Positions 9,765 through 18,716 of a DNA stretch of 64,000 nt are shown here, in pieces (the first letter of the stretch is position 1; each line of letters begins with the position of its first letter). The notes beneath the pieces are model-generated. The model worked only from the letters and a program-made list of their open reading frames with translations, did no database searches and was not told the origin of the DNA. The translations under genes were made by a program, and so were the position numbers. Location: the NCBI RefSeq assembly GCF_009728485.1, contig NZ_VVIQ01000010.1, forward strand, positions 1-64,000, in the 5' to 3' direction. The DNA is from Prevotella vespertina (lineage in GTDB: Bacteria > Bacteroidota > Bacteroidia > Bacteroidales > Bacteroidaceae).

Positions 9765-10658
9765 CTACTCACTAAAGGGGGTGGCAATCAGCTTTACCCA
9801 ATTCATAAATAGTAGGTTAGCGTGGGCACGCCAAGTAACAAGTGGACCTTTCATAGGATCATCCTCACGATAATAATGCTTTGGAATCTCTACATCATCA
9901 CGCTTACCAAGGTCACGATGATACTCCCTATCTAATGTTTCAGGGGCATACTCCAAATGACCTGTGATAAAGAATTCATACCGATTACGTGACCTTACAA
10001 TAGAAACCCCACTCTCCTTTGATTCGGCAATGATTTCGAGGTCATCAACTCGCTCAATATCCTCACGCCTTATCTCTGTATGACGACTCTGAGGCATACG
10101 AAAGACATCATCAAAACCACGAAAGAGAGGCAATTCAGGCTTTAAAGGAATCGTAGGGAAGATTCCAAACATCTTCTTGGATAAAGGATATTTCGGGATG
10201 TCATAGAAATGATAGAGTCCAGCCTGTGCCGACCAACAGATGTAAAGCGTTGAACGCACATTCTCACGAGCCCAATTAAATATCTCCTGTAGTTCTGCCC
10301 AATAGTCCACCTCCTCGAAAGGCATTCCTTCAACAGGTGCTCCTGTGATAATCAAACCATCAATCTTCTCCTTGCTGAGTTCTTCAAGCGTATGATAGAA
10401 ACGATTGATATGTTCCGCAGGCGTATGGATGGAAGTATGGCTCTTGAGCTTCATAAAACTGATGTCCAACAATAGCGGACTATTAGAAAGAAGGCGAATG
10501 AAATCAGTTTCAGTCGTAATCTTAAATGGCATAAGATTGAGTATGACTATGCGAAGTGGATGATAATCATCCTCCCTTACAAGCCCATCCTCTATGTTGA
10601 TATGCTCACGCTTTAATATGTCTATGGCTGGAAGTCCATCGGGTAATCTTAATGGCAT
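9765..10658 (-). CDS. metA: Homoserine O-acyltransferase MetA (probably acetyl-CoA type)
   Basis: 297 residues, close to the usual 300-310. The catalytic Cys is C141 in YICWSAQAGLYH, and the His/Glu pair is H234 and E236 in ITGHLEYA. It catalyses the first committed step of methionine synthesis in the cytoplasm, acylating homoserine. The residue that sets acyl-CoA choice in this family is Glu here (E110 in TGAPVEGMPF). Published work on Bacillus MetA-type enzymes linked Glu at this site to acetyl-CoA, and Gly (as in E. coli) to succinyl-CoA. I therefore expect homoserine O-acetyltransferase activity despite the family name. The promoter lies at 10719-10750. The U32 and lipoprotein genes follow on the same strand. 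Confidence 0.92.
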   Translation of the reverse strand: MPLRLPDGLPAIDILKREHINIEDGLVREDDYHPLRIVILNLMPFKITTETDFIRLLSNSPLLLDISFMKLKSHTSIHTPAEHINRFYHTLEELSKEKIDGLIITGAPVEGMPFEEVDYWAELQEIFNWARENVRSTLYICWSAQAGLYHFYDIPKYPLSKKMFGIFPTIPLKPELPLFRGFDDVFRMPQSRHTEIRREDIERVDDLEIIAESKESGVSIVRSRNRYEFFITGHLEYAPETLDREYHRDLGKRDDVEIPKHYYREDDPMKGPLVTWRAHANLLFMNWVKLIATPFSE

Positions 10659-10718
10659 AAATCCTGTTCTTCTATTAGGAGTTTTCCTACTCCTATATCA
10701 CTTACGAAAAATCAGATA

Positions 10719-10750
10719 CAAAGATAGTGATTAATTACCAATTGAACAAA
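10719..10750 (-). promoter_or_regulatory. Promoter of metA
   Basis: Minus-strand TTTG (10750-10747), a 20-bp spacer, then TATCTTTG (10726-10719). The leader is about 55-60 nt and contains a small hairpin (AGGAG...CTCCT). It is too short and lacks the conserved bases of a SAM riboswitch. Confidence 0.7.
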
Positions 10751-10859
10751 TACATCAGACAAATAAGGGAAACACGATAGATTAAATAATATAAAACCAC
10801 GAATAAAGTAGAAGGCAAACTTCCTTATCTATTCACATTTCACAAATCCTTCATAAAGG

Positions 10860-10887
10860 AAAAAAGTCCCCTCTGATTGGAGGGGAC
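10860..10887 (-). terminator. Terminator of the M13 peptidase gene
   Basis: On the minus strand the stem GTCCCCTC / GAGGGGAC has a 6-nt loop (CAATCA) and is followed by six T. It lies 70 bp after the stop of the M13 gene. Confidence 0.85.
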
Positions 10888-10956
10888 TGAGTCTATTACG
10901 TTTTAATGTGAGCAAACGATACGTATGCCTACATAAACTTATATCACAAGTTTCGT

Positions 10957-12990
10957 TTACCAAAGCTTCAGACGTTCATTCTCTGGGATGAAGAGCTTAT
11001 CGCCCTCCTTCACACCGAACGCCTTATACCACGCATTGATATGAGGAAGAGCACCATTTACACGCCACTCGCCAAGAGAGTGAGGATCACTCTTCACACG
11101 ACTACGAATCTCGGCCTCTGTAATATTGTTTGCCCATACACCTGCATAAGCAATAAAGAAACGTTGTTCTGGAGTAAAGCCCATGATAACCTTACCTTTC
11201 TTGGCTTCTGGCGTCTTCTCGAAAGCATTGAAAGCCACCTCAAGACCACCATGGTCAGCTAGATTCTCACCTAATGTGAGCCTACCATTCGCATGAAGAT
11301 CAGGCAAAACCTTAATAGCACTGAAGAAGTCAGCATACTTTCCTGTACGTGCCTCAAAGTTCTTTCCGTCCTCTTCTGTCCACCAGTCTGTCATATTACC
11401 ATCCTTATCATAATGGCGTCCTTGATCATCAAATCCGTGCGTCATCTCATGTCCAATCACCACACCGATGGCTCCATAATTGAAGGCATCATCGGCCTTA
11501 GGATCAAAGAATGGATACTGAAGAATACCTGCTGGGAAACAAATCTCATTTGTCGTAGGATTATAATAAGCATTCACCGTTTGTGGGGTCATCAACCATT
11601 CATCCTTATCAACAGGCTTACCAGCTTTCTCTTGAATAGTCACGTCAGCCCAGAACTTACGACATGCTTGAACATTATCATAAAAAGACTTTGACGGATC
11701 TATTGTAAGTTTACTCAAATCTTTCCACTTGTTGGGATAACCCACCTTCACATAGAAGGTAGAGAGCTTCTCAAGAGCGGCTTTCTTTGTCGGCTCACTC
11801 ATCCAATCTTGTGCTTTAATACGTTCAGCAAGGCTCACCTGCAAGTTTTTAACTAATTCCTCCATACGTTTCTTACTTGACGCTGGGAAATAACGCTCAC
11901 AATAAATACGTCCGAGTGGCTCGCCCATTTGTTCTTCCACTTGTCGTGTGGCACGTTTCCAACGAGGATAATCCTCCTTGGTTCCACGCATGGTCTTACT
12001 AAAGAAGTTGAAATATTCAGCACGTACATTATCGCTCAAACAATTAGCTGATGACAAGATTGCATCCCATTCCATTCGTGCACGAAGTTCATCTGCATTA
12101 CCAGTAGATGCCAGTTTATCAACGCCAGCGAAGAATGAGGGTTGTCCAACCACCATTGTTTGAATATCCTTACTCTGTATACCTTCAGCATTCGCCAATG
12201 ATTCCAATGGGAGATGAGGATATTTCTCCTTGAACTCATCAAGCGTCATCTTATTATAATTGGCCTCAACATCACGTAATTCTGTATTACTTTTTGAAAT
12301 CAAAGCTAACATTGTTTCATAACGCATAATGGCATCACGACGTGCCTGAGCCTGTGTGTCAGAGAATCCAAAGAGTCGGAACATATTGACAATAAACTGG
12401 CGATAAGCATTACGAATCTCGCTCGTGGCTTTATCATTATCCAGATAATATTCCTTCTGACCAAGTGTTAAACCTCCTTGACCAAGATTTAATATGTTCT
12501 GTTTAGCATTCTTTTGGTCGGCATCAAAACCATATCCAAAGGGTACACCATATCCAAAAGTGGCATACTTAATCTGAAGATTACGAAGATCGGTCAACGT
12601 TTTTGCATTCTCCATTTCGTCCAACAGAGGTTTAACAGGGCTTACACCTTCCTTATTACGACGAACCGAATCCATAGCGAGCTTATAGAAATCGCCTAAC
12701 TTTCTCTCTACCGAACCTTCCTTGCCCTGCTTTTTGAGCAAGTCTGTAAGGATTGTGTTAATCCGCTTGTTATTGTTCTCCTGTAACTGGTCGAACGAAC
12801 CAAAGCGTGAGAACGCGCCAGGAAGGGGATTGAGCTTTTGCCATCCACCTGTGGCAAACGTAAAGAAATCGTCAGCTGGACGTACCGACTTGTCGAGATT
12901 TTCAGCCTTGATACCTGCCTGACCCTGTGCCATAGCAATAAAGGGGACAGATGCAAGGAGCATCATTGGTAAAAGTTTTTTGATACGCAT
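10957..12990 (-). CDS. M13 family zinc metallopeptidase (neprilysin/PepO-like)
   Basis: 677 residues. A signal peptide (MRIKKLLPMMLLASVPFIAMA) is followed by the mostly helical M13 N-terminal domain (DDFFTFATGGWQKLNPLPG). The zinc site is GHEMTHGFDD at about residue 510. The third ligand motif ENLADHGG lies at about 576, and the substrate-binding NAYYNPTTNEICFPAGILQ is upstream. The C-terminal W is typical. Such enzymes cleave peptides in the periplasm or at the cell surface. In Bacteroidota they are often lipid-anchored or secreted, and no lipobox Cys is seen here. It follows the ABC-F gene by 22 bp and shares its promoter by position. Confidence 0.92.
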   Translation of the reverse strand: MRIKKLLPMMLLASVPFIAMAQGQAGIKAENLDKSVRPADDFFTFATGGWQKLNPLPGAFSRFGSFDQLQENNNKRINTILTDLLKKQGKEGSVERKLGDFYKLAMDSVRRNKEGVSPVKPLLDEMENAKTLTDLRNLQIKYATFGYGVPFGYGFDADQKNAKQNILNLGQGGLTLGQKEYYLDNDKATSEIRNAYRQFIVNMFRLFGFSDTQAQARRDAIMRYETMLALISKSNTELRDVEANYNKMTLDEFKEKYPHLPLESLANAEGIQSKDIQTMVVGQPSFFAGVDKLASTGNADELRARMEWDAILSSANCLSDNVRAEYFNFFSKTMRGTKEDYPRWKRATRQVEEQMGEPLGRIYCERYFPASSKKRMEELVKNLQVSLAERIKAQDWMSEPTKKAALEKLSTFYVKVGYPNKWKDLSKLTIDPSKSFYDNVQACRKFWADVTIQEKAGKPVDKDEWLMTPQTVNAYYNPTTNEICFPAGILQYPFFDPKADDAFNYGAIGVVIGHEMTHGFDDQGRHYDKDGNMTDWWTEEDGKNFEARTGKYADFFSAIKVLPDLHANGRLTLGENLADHGGLEVAFNAFEKTPEAKKGKVIMGFTPEQRFFIAYAGVWANNITEAEIRSRVKSDPHSLGEWRVNGALPHINAWYKAFGVKEGDKLFIPENERLKLW

Positions 12991-13012
12991 AGTAAAAATA
13001 TTTTTAATAAAA

Positions 13013-15022
13013 TTAAAGCCTCAGAGTTTCCAACTCTTCCGACAGTATGAGCCATCGTTCGTTTTCCTCATCGAGTTCGCGCTGAAGGTTGGTGTATTCT
13101 GTCACAAGCTCCATGTTCGAGGCATTTTCTGGTGTCATCAATAGATCATCCAATTCTTTCTTACGTGCCTCCAACTTGGCAATCTTGCTTTCGGATTCCT
13201 CCACGGCACGTTGAGCCTTACGAATCTTCTTCTGTATCTCTTTGCGTTCGGCGTAGGAAAAAGCCTCCCCCAACCCCTCCGAAAGGAGGGGAGCCCTATT
13301 TGCTGAAGATTTGCAATGATCGCCTTGCTTATCCTCCAATGTGCGAATTGGGGCTCTCCCCCTTTCGGGGGAGCTGGAGGGGGCTGGAGGGAGTTGGAAG
13401 GGGCTTTTCAACCAATCATAGATTCCCCCTAAATGCTCTTTCACCTTACCACCACCGAACTCATAGACCTTACTTACCAATCCATCGAGGAACTCACGAT
13501 CGTGACTCACGATAATTGCCGTACCATCAAAGGCTTTGATGGCTTCCTTCAACACTTCCTTTGAGGCGATATCGAGGTGGTTCGTTGGCTCATCAAGGAT
13601 AAGAAGATTCACTGGCTCAAGCAAGAGTTTGATCATTGCTAAGCGTGAACGCTCACCTCCAGAAAGTACTTTGACATACTTCTCTGACGTCTCTCCACCG
13701 AACATAAAGGCACCGAGCAAGTCGTTTATCCTCAGACGCATATCGCCTGTGGCGACCCTATCAATCGTTTCATAAATCGTAAGGTTCTCATCTAATAATT
13801 GTGCCTGATTCTGTGCGAAATAACCTATCTGTACGTTATGACCTATCTTCAGCGTACCATCAAAAGGAATCTCGCCCATGATACACTTCACAAAAGTAGA
13901 CTTACCTTCACCATTCTTACCGACGAAAGCCACTTTCTCACCTCGTTTAATAATCAGGTCGACCCCCTCAAACACCGTCTGACCTGGTCCATCACTATGC
14001 AATCTATTGGGATAAGTCTTCCCTAAGCCTTCAGCAATGATTGGATAATCTCCACTTCTCAGACAAGGAGGAAACTTCAGACGCATAGCTGAATTATCCA
14101 CCTCGTCCACTTCTATTGGCACAATCTTCTCCAACTGACGAATGCGTTGTTGAACCTGTACGGCTTTGGTGGCTTGATAACGGAAACGCTCAATAAATGC
14201 CTTTGTATCGGCAATCTCCTTCTGTTGGTTCTCATACGCACGAAGCTGTTGTTCACGACGCTCTTTTCTAAGCACGAGATATTCGTCATACTTCACACGA
14301 TAGTCTTCCACATGCCCACAGGTTATCTCCAGTGTACGATTCGTGACATTATTGACAAATGCTCGGTCATGACTCACAAGGACAACCGCCTTGGCACTCT
14401 GTGCAAGGAATTGTTCCAGCCATTGGATGGACTCAATATCAAGGTGGTTCGTTGGCTCATCCAGTAGGAGTACGTCTGGACGACGGAGAAGAATCTTCGC
14501 CAATTCAATACGCATACGCCATCCACCAGAGAACTCACGTGTAGGACGATCAAAATCATCACGTGTAAAACCTAAACCTGTCAAAGTACGTTCAATCTCT
14601 GCCTCATAATTCTCGCCTCCCATCATCATATAGCGTTCGTGCTCAGTCGTAAAGCGTTCAACGAGTTCGGCATAGCTATCACTCTCATAGTCAGTACGCT
14701 CGGCCATCTCCTGCTCCATCTTCTTGAGCTTCTCCTCCATCTTTGTCTTATCAGCAAAAGCCTTACGTGTCTCCTCCTTCACCGTTGTATCGTCAGAAAG
14801 TTTCATCACCTGTGGCAGGTATCCAATCGTCAAATCATTGGGTACTGATACAGCACCACTTGTTGGTTTCTGAAGACCACACAAGATTTTCAACATCGTC
14901 GATTTTCCAGCACCATTCTTTCCAACTAAGGCTATCCTATCTCGTTCATTGATGACGAATGAAACATCCTTAAACAAGGGCTTCACGCCAAATTCCACCG
15001 TCAGTCCGTCTATTGATATCAT
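13013..15022 (-). CDS. ABC-F family ATPase with an in-frame repeat insert
   Basis: 669 residues with two ABC domains and no membrane segment. Walker A sites are GKNGAGKST (34-42) and GKNGEGKST (about 375). ABC signatures are FSGGWRMRIEL and LSGGERSRLAM, and both Walker B/D-loop motifs read LLDEPTNHLD / ILDEPTNHLD. The charged linker region and the C-terminal coiled coil (KIRKAQRAVEESESKIAKLEARKKEL) fit the Uup/EttA group of translation or ribosome-associated ATPases. The exact member is not assigned. Residues ~541-588, between the second ATPase domain and the coiled coil, are encoded by a C-rich repeat element (13258-13402). It likely leads an operon with the M13 gene. Confidence 0.9.
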   Translation of the reverse strand: MISIDGLTVEFGVKPLFKDVSFVINERDRIALVGKNGAGKSTMLKILCGLQKPTSGAVSVPNDLTIGYLPQVMKLSDDTTVKEETRKAFADKTKMEEKLKKMEQEMAERTDYESDSYAELVERFTTEHERYMMMGGENYEAEIERTLTGLGFTRDDFDRPTREFSGGWRMRIELAKILLRRPDVLLLDEPTNHLDIESIQWLEQFLAQSAKAVVLVSHDRAFVNNVTNRTLEITCGHVEDYRVKYDEYLVLRKERREQQLRAYENQQKEIADTKAFIERFRYQATKAVQVQQRIRQLEKIVPIEVDEVDNSAMRLKFPPCLRSGDYPIIAEGLGKTYPNRLHSDGPGQTVFEGVDLIIKRGEKVAFVGKNGEGKSTFVKCIMGEIPFDGTLKIGHNVQIGYFAQNQAQLLDENLTIYETIDRVATGDMRLRINDLLGAFMFGGETSEKYVKVLSGGERSRLAMIKLLLEPVNLLILDEPTNHLDIASKEVLKEAIKAFDGTAIIVSHDREFLDGLVSKVYEFGGGKVKEHLGGIYDWLKSPFQLPPAPSSSPERGRAPIRTLEDKQGDHCKSSANRAPLLSEGLGEAFSYAERKEIQKKIRKAQRAVEESESKIAKLEARKKELDDLLMTPENASNMELVTEYTNLQRELDEENERWLILSEELETLRL
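13258..13402 (-). repeat. C-rich double-hairpin element (type B) translated inside ABC-F
   Basis: Two inner hairpins (CCCCTCCGAAAGGAGGGGAG and CTCCCCCTTTCGGGGGAG) flank a spacer with GCTGAAGATTTGCAATGAT. The spacer and arms match the intergenic copy at 21226-21362. The encoded peptide includes PAPSSSPERGRAPIR, then EDKQG, then SEGLGEA. Confidence 0.85.
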
Positions 15023-15050
15023 TTCTAATCTCTTTCCTAAATGTTCTTTG

Positions 15051-15058
15051 CAAAGATA
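15051..15058 (-). promoter_or_regulatory. -7 box TATCTTTG of the ABC-F gene
   Basis: Minus-strand consensus -7 element about 30 bp before the ATG at 15022. The upstream -33 element is unclear. Confidence 0.6.
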
Positions 15059-15145
15059 ATATTTTATTTTTGAATAGAAGGTAAGCTCGTGGGAATAAAA
15101 AAGGAGCTTTCACTCTTTTCTATCCCCATCCTGCTTACTTTTATA

Positions 15146-15580
15146 TTACTGTATGTTAAGCATTATTATTTCCTCCCTGTCAAGTGCTTCTGTCATAACC
15201 CGAATGAGGGAAAGGAGAACAGCACGGGAGGTCACGAGGTGTCCTTTAATTCTATTCCTACCCACAAGAATACATCCTCGTGTATTGACGGGCTTATTAC
15301 CTGCATGTATTCTGATTCCCTCAAAACCTGGCACACCAAAGATCAAGGGAAGCCACGCTTTAAACTTTGGACTTTTCGTTATCAGCACACGATAAGTCCC
15401 TGTGGGGATGGCTGAACGCCCTCTGTCGTGTTTTATTTTCTTTATCTTGACGAGGGACATCCTTTTTTTCAGTCCATGATCAGCTGGCTCAAGCGTATCA
15501 CAAAAATATTTCCCATCTATCAATAGCCGACCAATGGTATAGGTGGCTTTCTTTGCTATTCTATTGATTGTAATTTGCAT
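15146..15580 (-). CDS. DUF5675 family protein (module 1)
   Basis: 144 residues, a single small domain without a signal peptide. Family landmarks are YTIGRLLIDGKYFCDTLEP, SAIPTGTYRV, and VPGFEGIRIHAGN followed by TRGCILVG. The pair H (in IRIHAGN) and C (in TRGC) resembles the HG...S-x-GC active site of L,D-transpeptidases. A role on peptidoglycan or another wall substrate is my inference, since the family is uncharacterised. A paralogue lies in module 2 at 43087. It follows the VirE-like gene by 87 bp. In related Bacteroidota loci this position is often held by an N-acetylmuramoyl-L-alanine amidase (family knowledge, not checked here). Confidence 0.75.
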   Translation of the reverse strand: MQITINRIAKKATYTIGRLLIDGKYFCDTLEPADHGLKKRMSLVKIKKIKHDRGRSAIPTGTYRVLITKSPKFKAWLPLIFGVPGFEGIRIHAGNKPVNTRGCILVGRNRIKGHLVTSRAVLLSLIRVMTEALDREEIIMLNIQ

Positions 15581-15620
15581 AATGTTGGGGTTTATTAGTT
15601 CTCTCGTTTACTCAAAAATG

Positions 15621-15647
15621 TAACGTGTAACGCGTAACGTGTAACAC
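15621..15647. repeat. Heptamer repeat (GTAACGY)n
   Basis: GTAACGT GTAACGC GTAACGT GTAACAC. A nearly identical copy lies at 21161-21186 and an inverted copy at 20914-20940. All three are inside module 1. Confidence 0.75.
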
Positions 15648-15667
15648 TTATAAATAAGTCAAAAACG

Positions 15668-18088
15668 TCAAAGTTTCTTTCTCCATCTTTCTCCATCTTT
15701 CTCTATCCAGCCATTATTTTTCCACCTGAAAAGGATGACACGCAAGTTACCAGGCGTAATCTCTGGACGAAGTCTCTGGACATCACGATTTTCAAACGAG
15801 GCAGGCAATTCCTGAAAGACATTCTGATTTACGGAATTGTACTCACTAGCTTCATTATTCCCTTTCACTTGTTCCATCAGTATCTCACCAAAAACATGAC
15901 ATTGACCCTCCAACACATAATCGGCCATCATACGTGCAAAAGCAAGACAAGTTTTCGTTTCCTTACCAGCGAGAAGACTGAAGATAACCCCACACCGAAA
16001 GCCTATTACGGCCGCACGCTTACGATAAGTATCCATGACGATATCGGCTTTCTGGAGTGCTTCCAGACGTTTCTCCTCCACCCACTGACCAATGGTCTTA
16101 CGAAGGCGAGGTGTATCAATGAATCCTGTTGAAGAACGAAGAAGGTTCACGGCTTTATTGATTGACTCATACTGACTATCGGTGATTTCCTTATAAACCT
16201 CAATCGGGGCAAAAGAATTATCGGGCATTTCTGAAATGATAACACGGGAAGAGAGTCCATTTTCAACATTATCTCGCCCAAAACACTTGCGGAGAGCTCC
16301 GTATGTGCCAAGGATGGACCAGTTATAAGCCACGGATACTAGCCCTGACTCGGCTTGATCTGAATTATAATCCTGTCCCCATTGACCATTATCGAAAGCA
16401 AGGCGATAGATGTCATACTTTGACGACCATGAACCAGCTCCATTTGTCTTACGGAGGGTATCAAGTTCCTCACCAAAAGAAAAAAGCATGTGCCCACGAG
16501 AATTTTTTAAACGTTTCAGAAGTGTTGAACAGGATATGGTCACGGGAACATTACGAATCAATACTTGAGGGTCGGAAGGGGCTTTCTCATTCGCCTTACG
16601 ATTCTTACGTTCCTGACGCCATTCTTCTTCCTTACGACGTGCCTCTGCATCATCCTCATTCATCTGACGAAGCCAGACGTCAAGCACATCTTTGCAGGCA
16701 CTCTTTCCAGAAGCTTGTGGACCTGTAATGACCGACAATAGACCTAAACGCATTCGCTTGCCATCACAATACTTTACCTCAACGCCATCGGCGTAAGCCC
16801 CAGCAAGTGGGAGGATGGAGCACAATACAGGAAAGCGCATCTTGGCAGGTATATTTTGAATGCTCTCACGAAGTCCAATGGCTCCTCTAAGCATTTCGGG
16901 TTTCAGTAGGAGGGAGGTTGAATGGGATTTGTGATCCACGGGCTCACCCTCTTCCCCAGAATCACCCAACGGACTCACATCTTTTCCAGAACAGGCGAGG
17001 GAGGCCTCACGCAATACCTCACGCATGAGTCGTGTCATGCCCTTAGGTTGTTCCTTACAAGCAGAGTGAACAATATTTCTCACCTCTGCATCAGGCAATC
17101 CAAAGGTAGGTATAAGTCTACAGATAAGCTCGGGGTCATTATCACATATCGTACGAATATTCACGGCAAGCGAATACAATCGTATATTCCGTTCGCCTTG
17201 TGCGGGCTCACCTCCTGTATGCTCCCACCACACTTGAATAATGCGGGCATAGGGAATGCCACGGAAAGAAGCCTCCGACCCCGAAAGGGAAGAAGCCTCC
17301 CCCGACCCCTCCGAAGGGAGGGGAGTTCTATTGGATGAAGAATACTCTCCTTGCTTATCCTCCCCTGAGCGAATTGGGGCTCTCCCCCTTTCGGGGGAGC
17401 TGGAGGGGGCTGGGGAGCTGGAGGAGGCCTCAAATAACTTCTCCTCATTCATATACAGGATATAATCCTCGGGCACAGCAAACGAACAACGGGCATAATC
17501 TTTCACACACACGTCATAATCATTGATTCCCAACTGACCTGCAAACCATTTCTGTCCGTCGGATAATGACATCCCTTCTGGTAATCGAAAAACGAAACGA
17601 AGTCCTTCACAGGAGGGAGAGATATGGATAAGGGCGATGGGCGAAGAAGGAGAAAAGAGATAGGGAAGATTGGAAAAACTTTTACCAATACAACCTCTTT
17701 CCTTCAGTGCCTTCAAAACATTCTCAAGACTATCGTGCCCATCATCGTCCCCACCTTCTGACTTCTCTGATGTTCTTAACAGGGGAATTGGAAGGGTACT
17801 GATATGGTCAAGATCAAAGATTGACAAACCTGAAGGGACGGCATCAGCACTAATCCTCCTTCCGTTCGGAAAGCTGGCATGAAAGAGGAACACAGGAAGC
17901 CGTTTCTTGTGTTCGGACTTGAACGTCTCGAAATCCTCACGTGACATCTCTCCACGCATTTTCAACTCGTGGGCATCGGCAATCTCGGCACAAATCTTAC
18001 CCACTTTCTCACTTCTTACAACTTGATAAAACAGCTCGGGCGTGCAATCCACAACACCACGGCTTATACTTGAACTATAACTAAACAT
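15668..18088 (-). CDS. VirE N-terminal / primase-helicase-like P-loop protein (module 1)
   Basis: 806 residues. The N-terminal ~210 residues resemble the BT4734/VirE N-terminal domain (DAVPSGLSIFDLDHI; CEGLRFVFRLPEG), which is related to primase-type domains. The central part is a DUF3987-like P-loop domain with Walker A GPQASGKSACKD at about 456-467 and the conserved block FSFGEELDTLRKTNGAGSW. The C-terminus reads like a winged helix (PGNLRVILFRWKNNGWIEKDG). This layout suggests DNA replication or processing, but no activity is known. It is close to the module 2 copy at 40544. Residues ~219-273 are a translated C-rich repeat element (17280-17427). Confidence 0.8.
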   Translation of the reverse strand: MFSYSSSISRGVVDCTPELFYQVVRSEKVGKICAEIADAHELKMRGEMSREDFETFKSEHKKRLPVFLFHASFPNGRRISADAVPSGLSIFDLDHISTLPIPLLRTSEKSEGGDDDGHDSLENVLKALKERGCIGKSFSNLPYLFSPSSPIALIHISPSCEGLRFVFRLPEGMSLSDGQKWFAGQLGINDYDVCVKDYARCSFAVPEDYILYMNEEKLFEASSSSPAPSSSPERGRAPIRSGEDKQGEYSSSNRTPLPSEGSGEASSLSGSEASFRGIPYARIIQVWWEHTGGEPAQGERNIRLYSLAVNIRTICDNDPELICRLIPTFGLPDAEVRNIVHSACKEQPKGMTRLMREVLREASLACSGKDVSPLGDSGEEGEPVDHKSHSTSLLLKPEMLRGAIGLRESIQNIPAKMRFPVLCSILPLAGAYADGVEVKYCDGKRMRLGLLSVITGPQASGKSACKDVLDVWLRQMNEDDAEARRKEEEWRQERKNRKANEKAPSDPQVLIRNVPVTISCSTLLKRLKNSRGHMLFSFGEELDTLRKTNGAGSWSSKYDIYRLAFDNGQWGQDYNSDQAESGLVSVAYNWSILGTYGALRKCFGRDNVENGLSSRVIISEMPDNSFAPIEVYKEITDSQYESINKAVNLLRSSTGFIDTPRLRKTIGQWVEEKRLEALQKADIVMDTYRKRAAVIGFRCGVIFSLLAGKETKTCLAFARMMADYVLEGQCHVFGEILMEQVKGNNEASEYNSVNQNVFQELPASFENRDVQRLRPEITPGNLRVILFRWKNNGWIEKDGERWRKKL
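17280..17427 (-). repeat. C-rich double-hairpin element (type B) translated inside VirE-like gene
   Basis: Same element as at 13258-13402, in the same orientation relative to transcription and in the same reading frame. The peptide again contains PAPSSSPERGRAPIR, then EDKQG, then SEGSGEA. Confidence 0.85.
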
Positions 18089-18112
18089 TTTTTTTAATTT
18101 AAAAATAAAAAA

Positions 18113-18293
18113 AGCCCCAGCCTCCCCAAGCCCCTCCGAAGGAGGGGATGTCCTAATTCGCTCATTGGAGGATAAGCAAGGAATTTTTGTATATCTTCAG
18201 CCAATAGGTCAGAGGAGGAAAATCAAGGGGATTATTGCAAATTTTCATCCAATAGGACATCCCCTCCTTCGGAGGGGCTTGGGGAGGCTTTTA
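18113..18293. repeat. Paired C-rich hairpins forming a ~34-bp inverted repeat
   Basis: The left arm (18119-18155) and right arm (about 18252-18290) are near-perfect reverse complements, each containing its own hairpin CCCCTCC-GAAG-GAGGGG. The spacer is about 100 bp. It lies inside the module 1 operon between the 101-aa gene and the VirE-like gene. Confidence 0.8.
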
Positions 18294-18596
18294 CTCATCA
18301 AAAACATCATACACAAAGTCGCTAGCCTGCTGGCTTTCTTGATCAATGACATCGTAAGGACGCACCTCCTCGGTATGATCAATAGAAAGCATCAAACGCG
18401 TACGACGACTATCAACATAAGCCTTGCCATGACGCAGGCGAATCGTCTTACTCTCACTCGCCTCAGGAGTCCAAACCTTCCAAGCATTGAAATTGCCCTC
18501 CGTCGGACTAACCAGTCCAATACTTCCCTTTACTCGATTTTCACTGACTAACATTCTTCTGTAAACCTCATCAGCTATCTGAATTCTTACTTCCAT
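18291..18596 (-). CDS. Uncharacterised 101-aa protein of module 1
   Basis: 101 residues with no signal or membrane segment. It starts MEVRIQIADEVYRRML and contains the phrase GSIGLVSPTEGNFNAW, followed by basic strands (KTIRLRHGKAYVDSRRTRLML). The acidic tail has ASDFVYDVFDE. I recall similar small proteins beside VirE-like genes in Bacteroidota but cannot name a family. It occupies the slot that holds a DUF3127 and a 133-aa gene in module 2. It is separated from the VirE-like gene by a paired-hairpin repeat, and from the cargo genes by a terminator and a 26-bp palindrome. It may therefore start a separate transcript. Confidence 0.65.
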   Translation of the reverse strand: MEVRIQIADEVYRRMLVSENRVKGSIGLVSPTEGNFNAWKVWTPEASESKTIRLRHGKAYVDSRRTRLMLSIDHTEEVRPYDVIDQESQQASDFVYDVFDE

Positions 18597-18655
18597 TGTT
18601 TTTTGTAATTAATTTTTTGTAATGAAGCAAGCCATAGTTCTCGCCCGGGATGAAA

Positions 18656-18693
18656 ACAAAAAGCCTGCAGACTCCACTTTGGAATCCACAGGC
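18656..18693 (-). terminator. Terminator after the module 1 cargo genes
   Basis: On the minus strand GCCTGTGGATTCCA pairs, with few mismatches, with TGGAGTCTGCAGGC. A T-rich tail (TTTTTGTTTT) follows. It lies about 115 bp beyond the stop of the 277-aa gene. Confidence 0.8.
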
Positions 18694-18716
18694 AAAGGTA
18701 GAACTGAAGGTAGGGT

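Noticed and set aside
10659..10730. SAM riboswitch in the metA leader
   Set aside because: The leader is about 55-60 nt, holds only a small hairpin, and lacks the conserved pseudoknot bases of SAM-II.
17161..17448. 95-codon open frame rich in Pro
   Set aside because: It is the alternative frame of the repeat element within the VirE-like gene (PPPAPPKGGE), not a gene.
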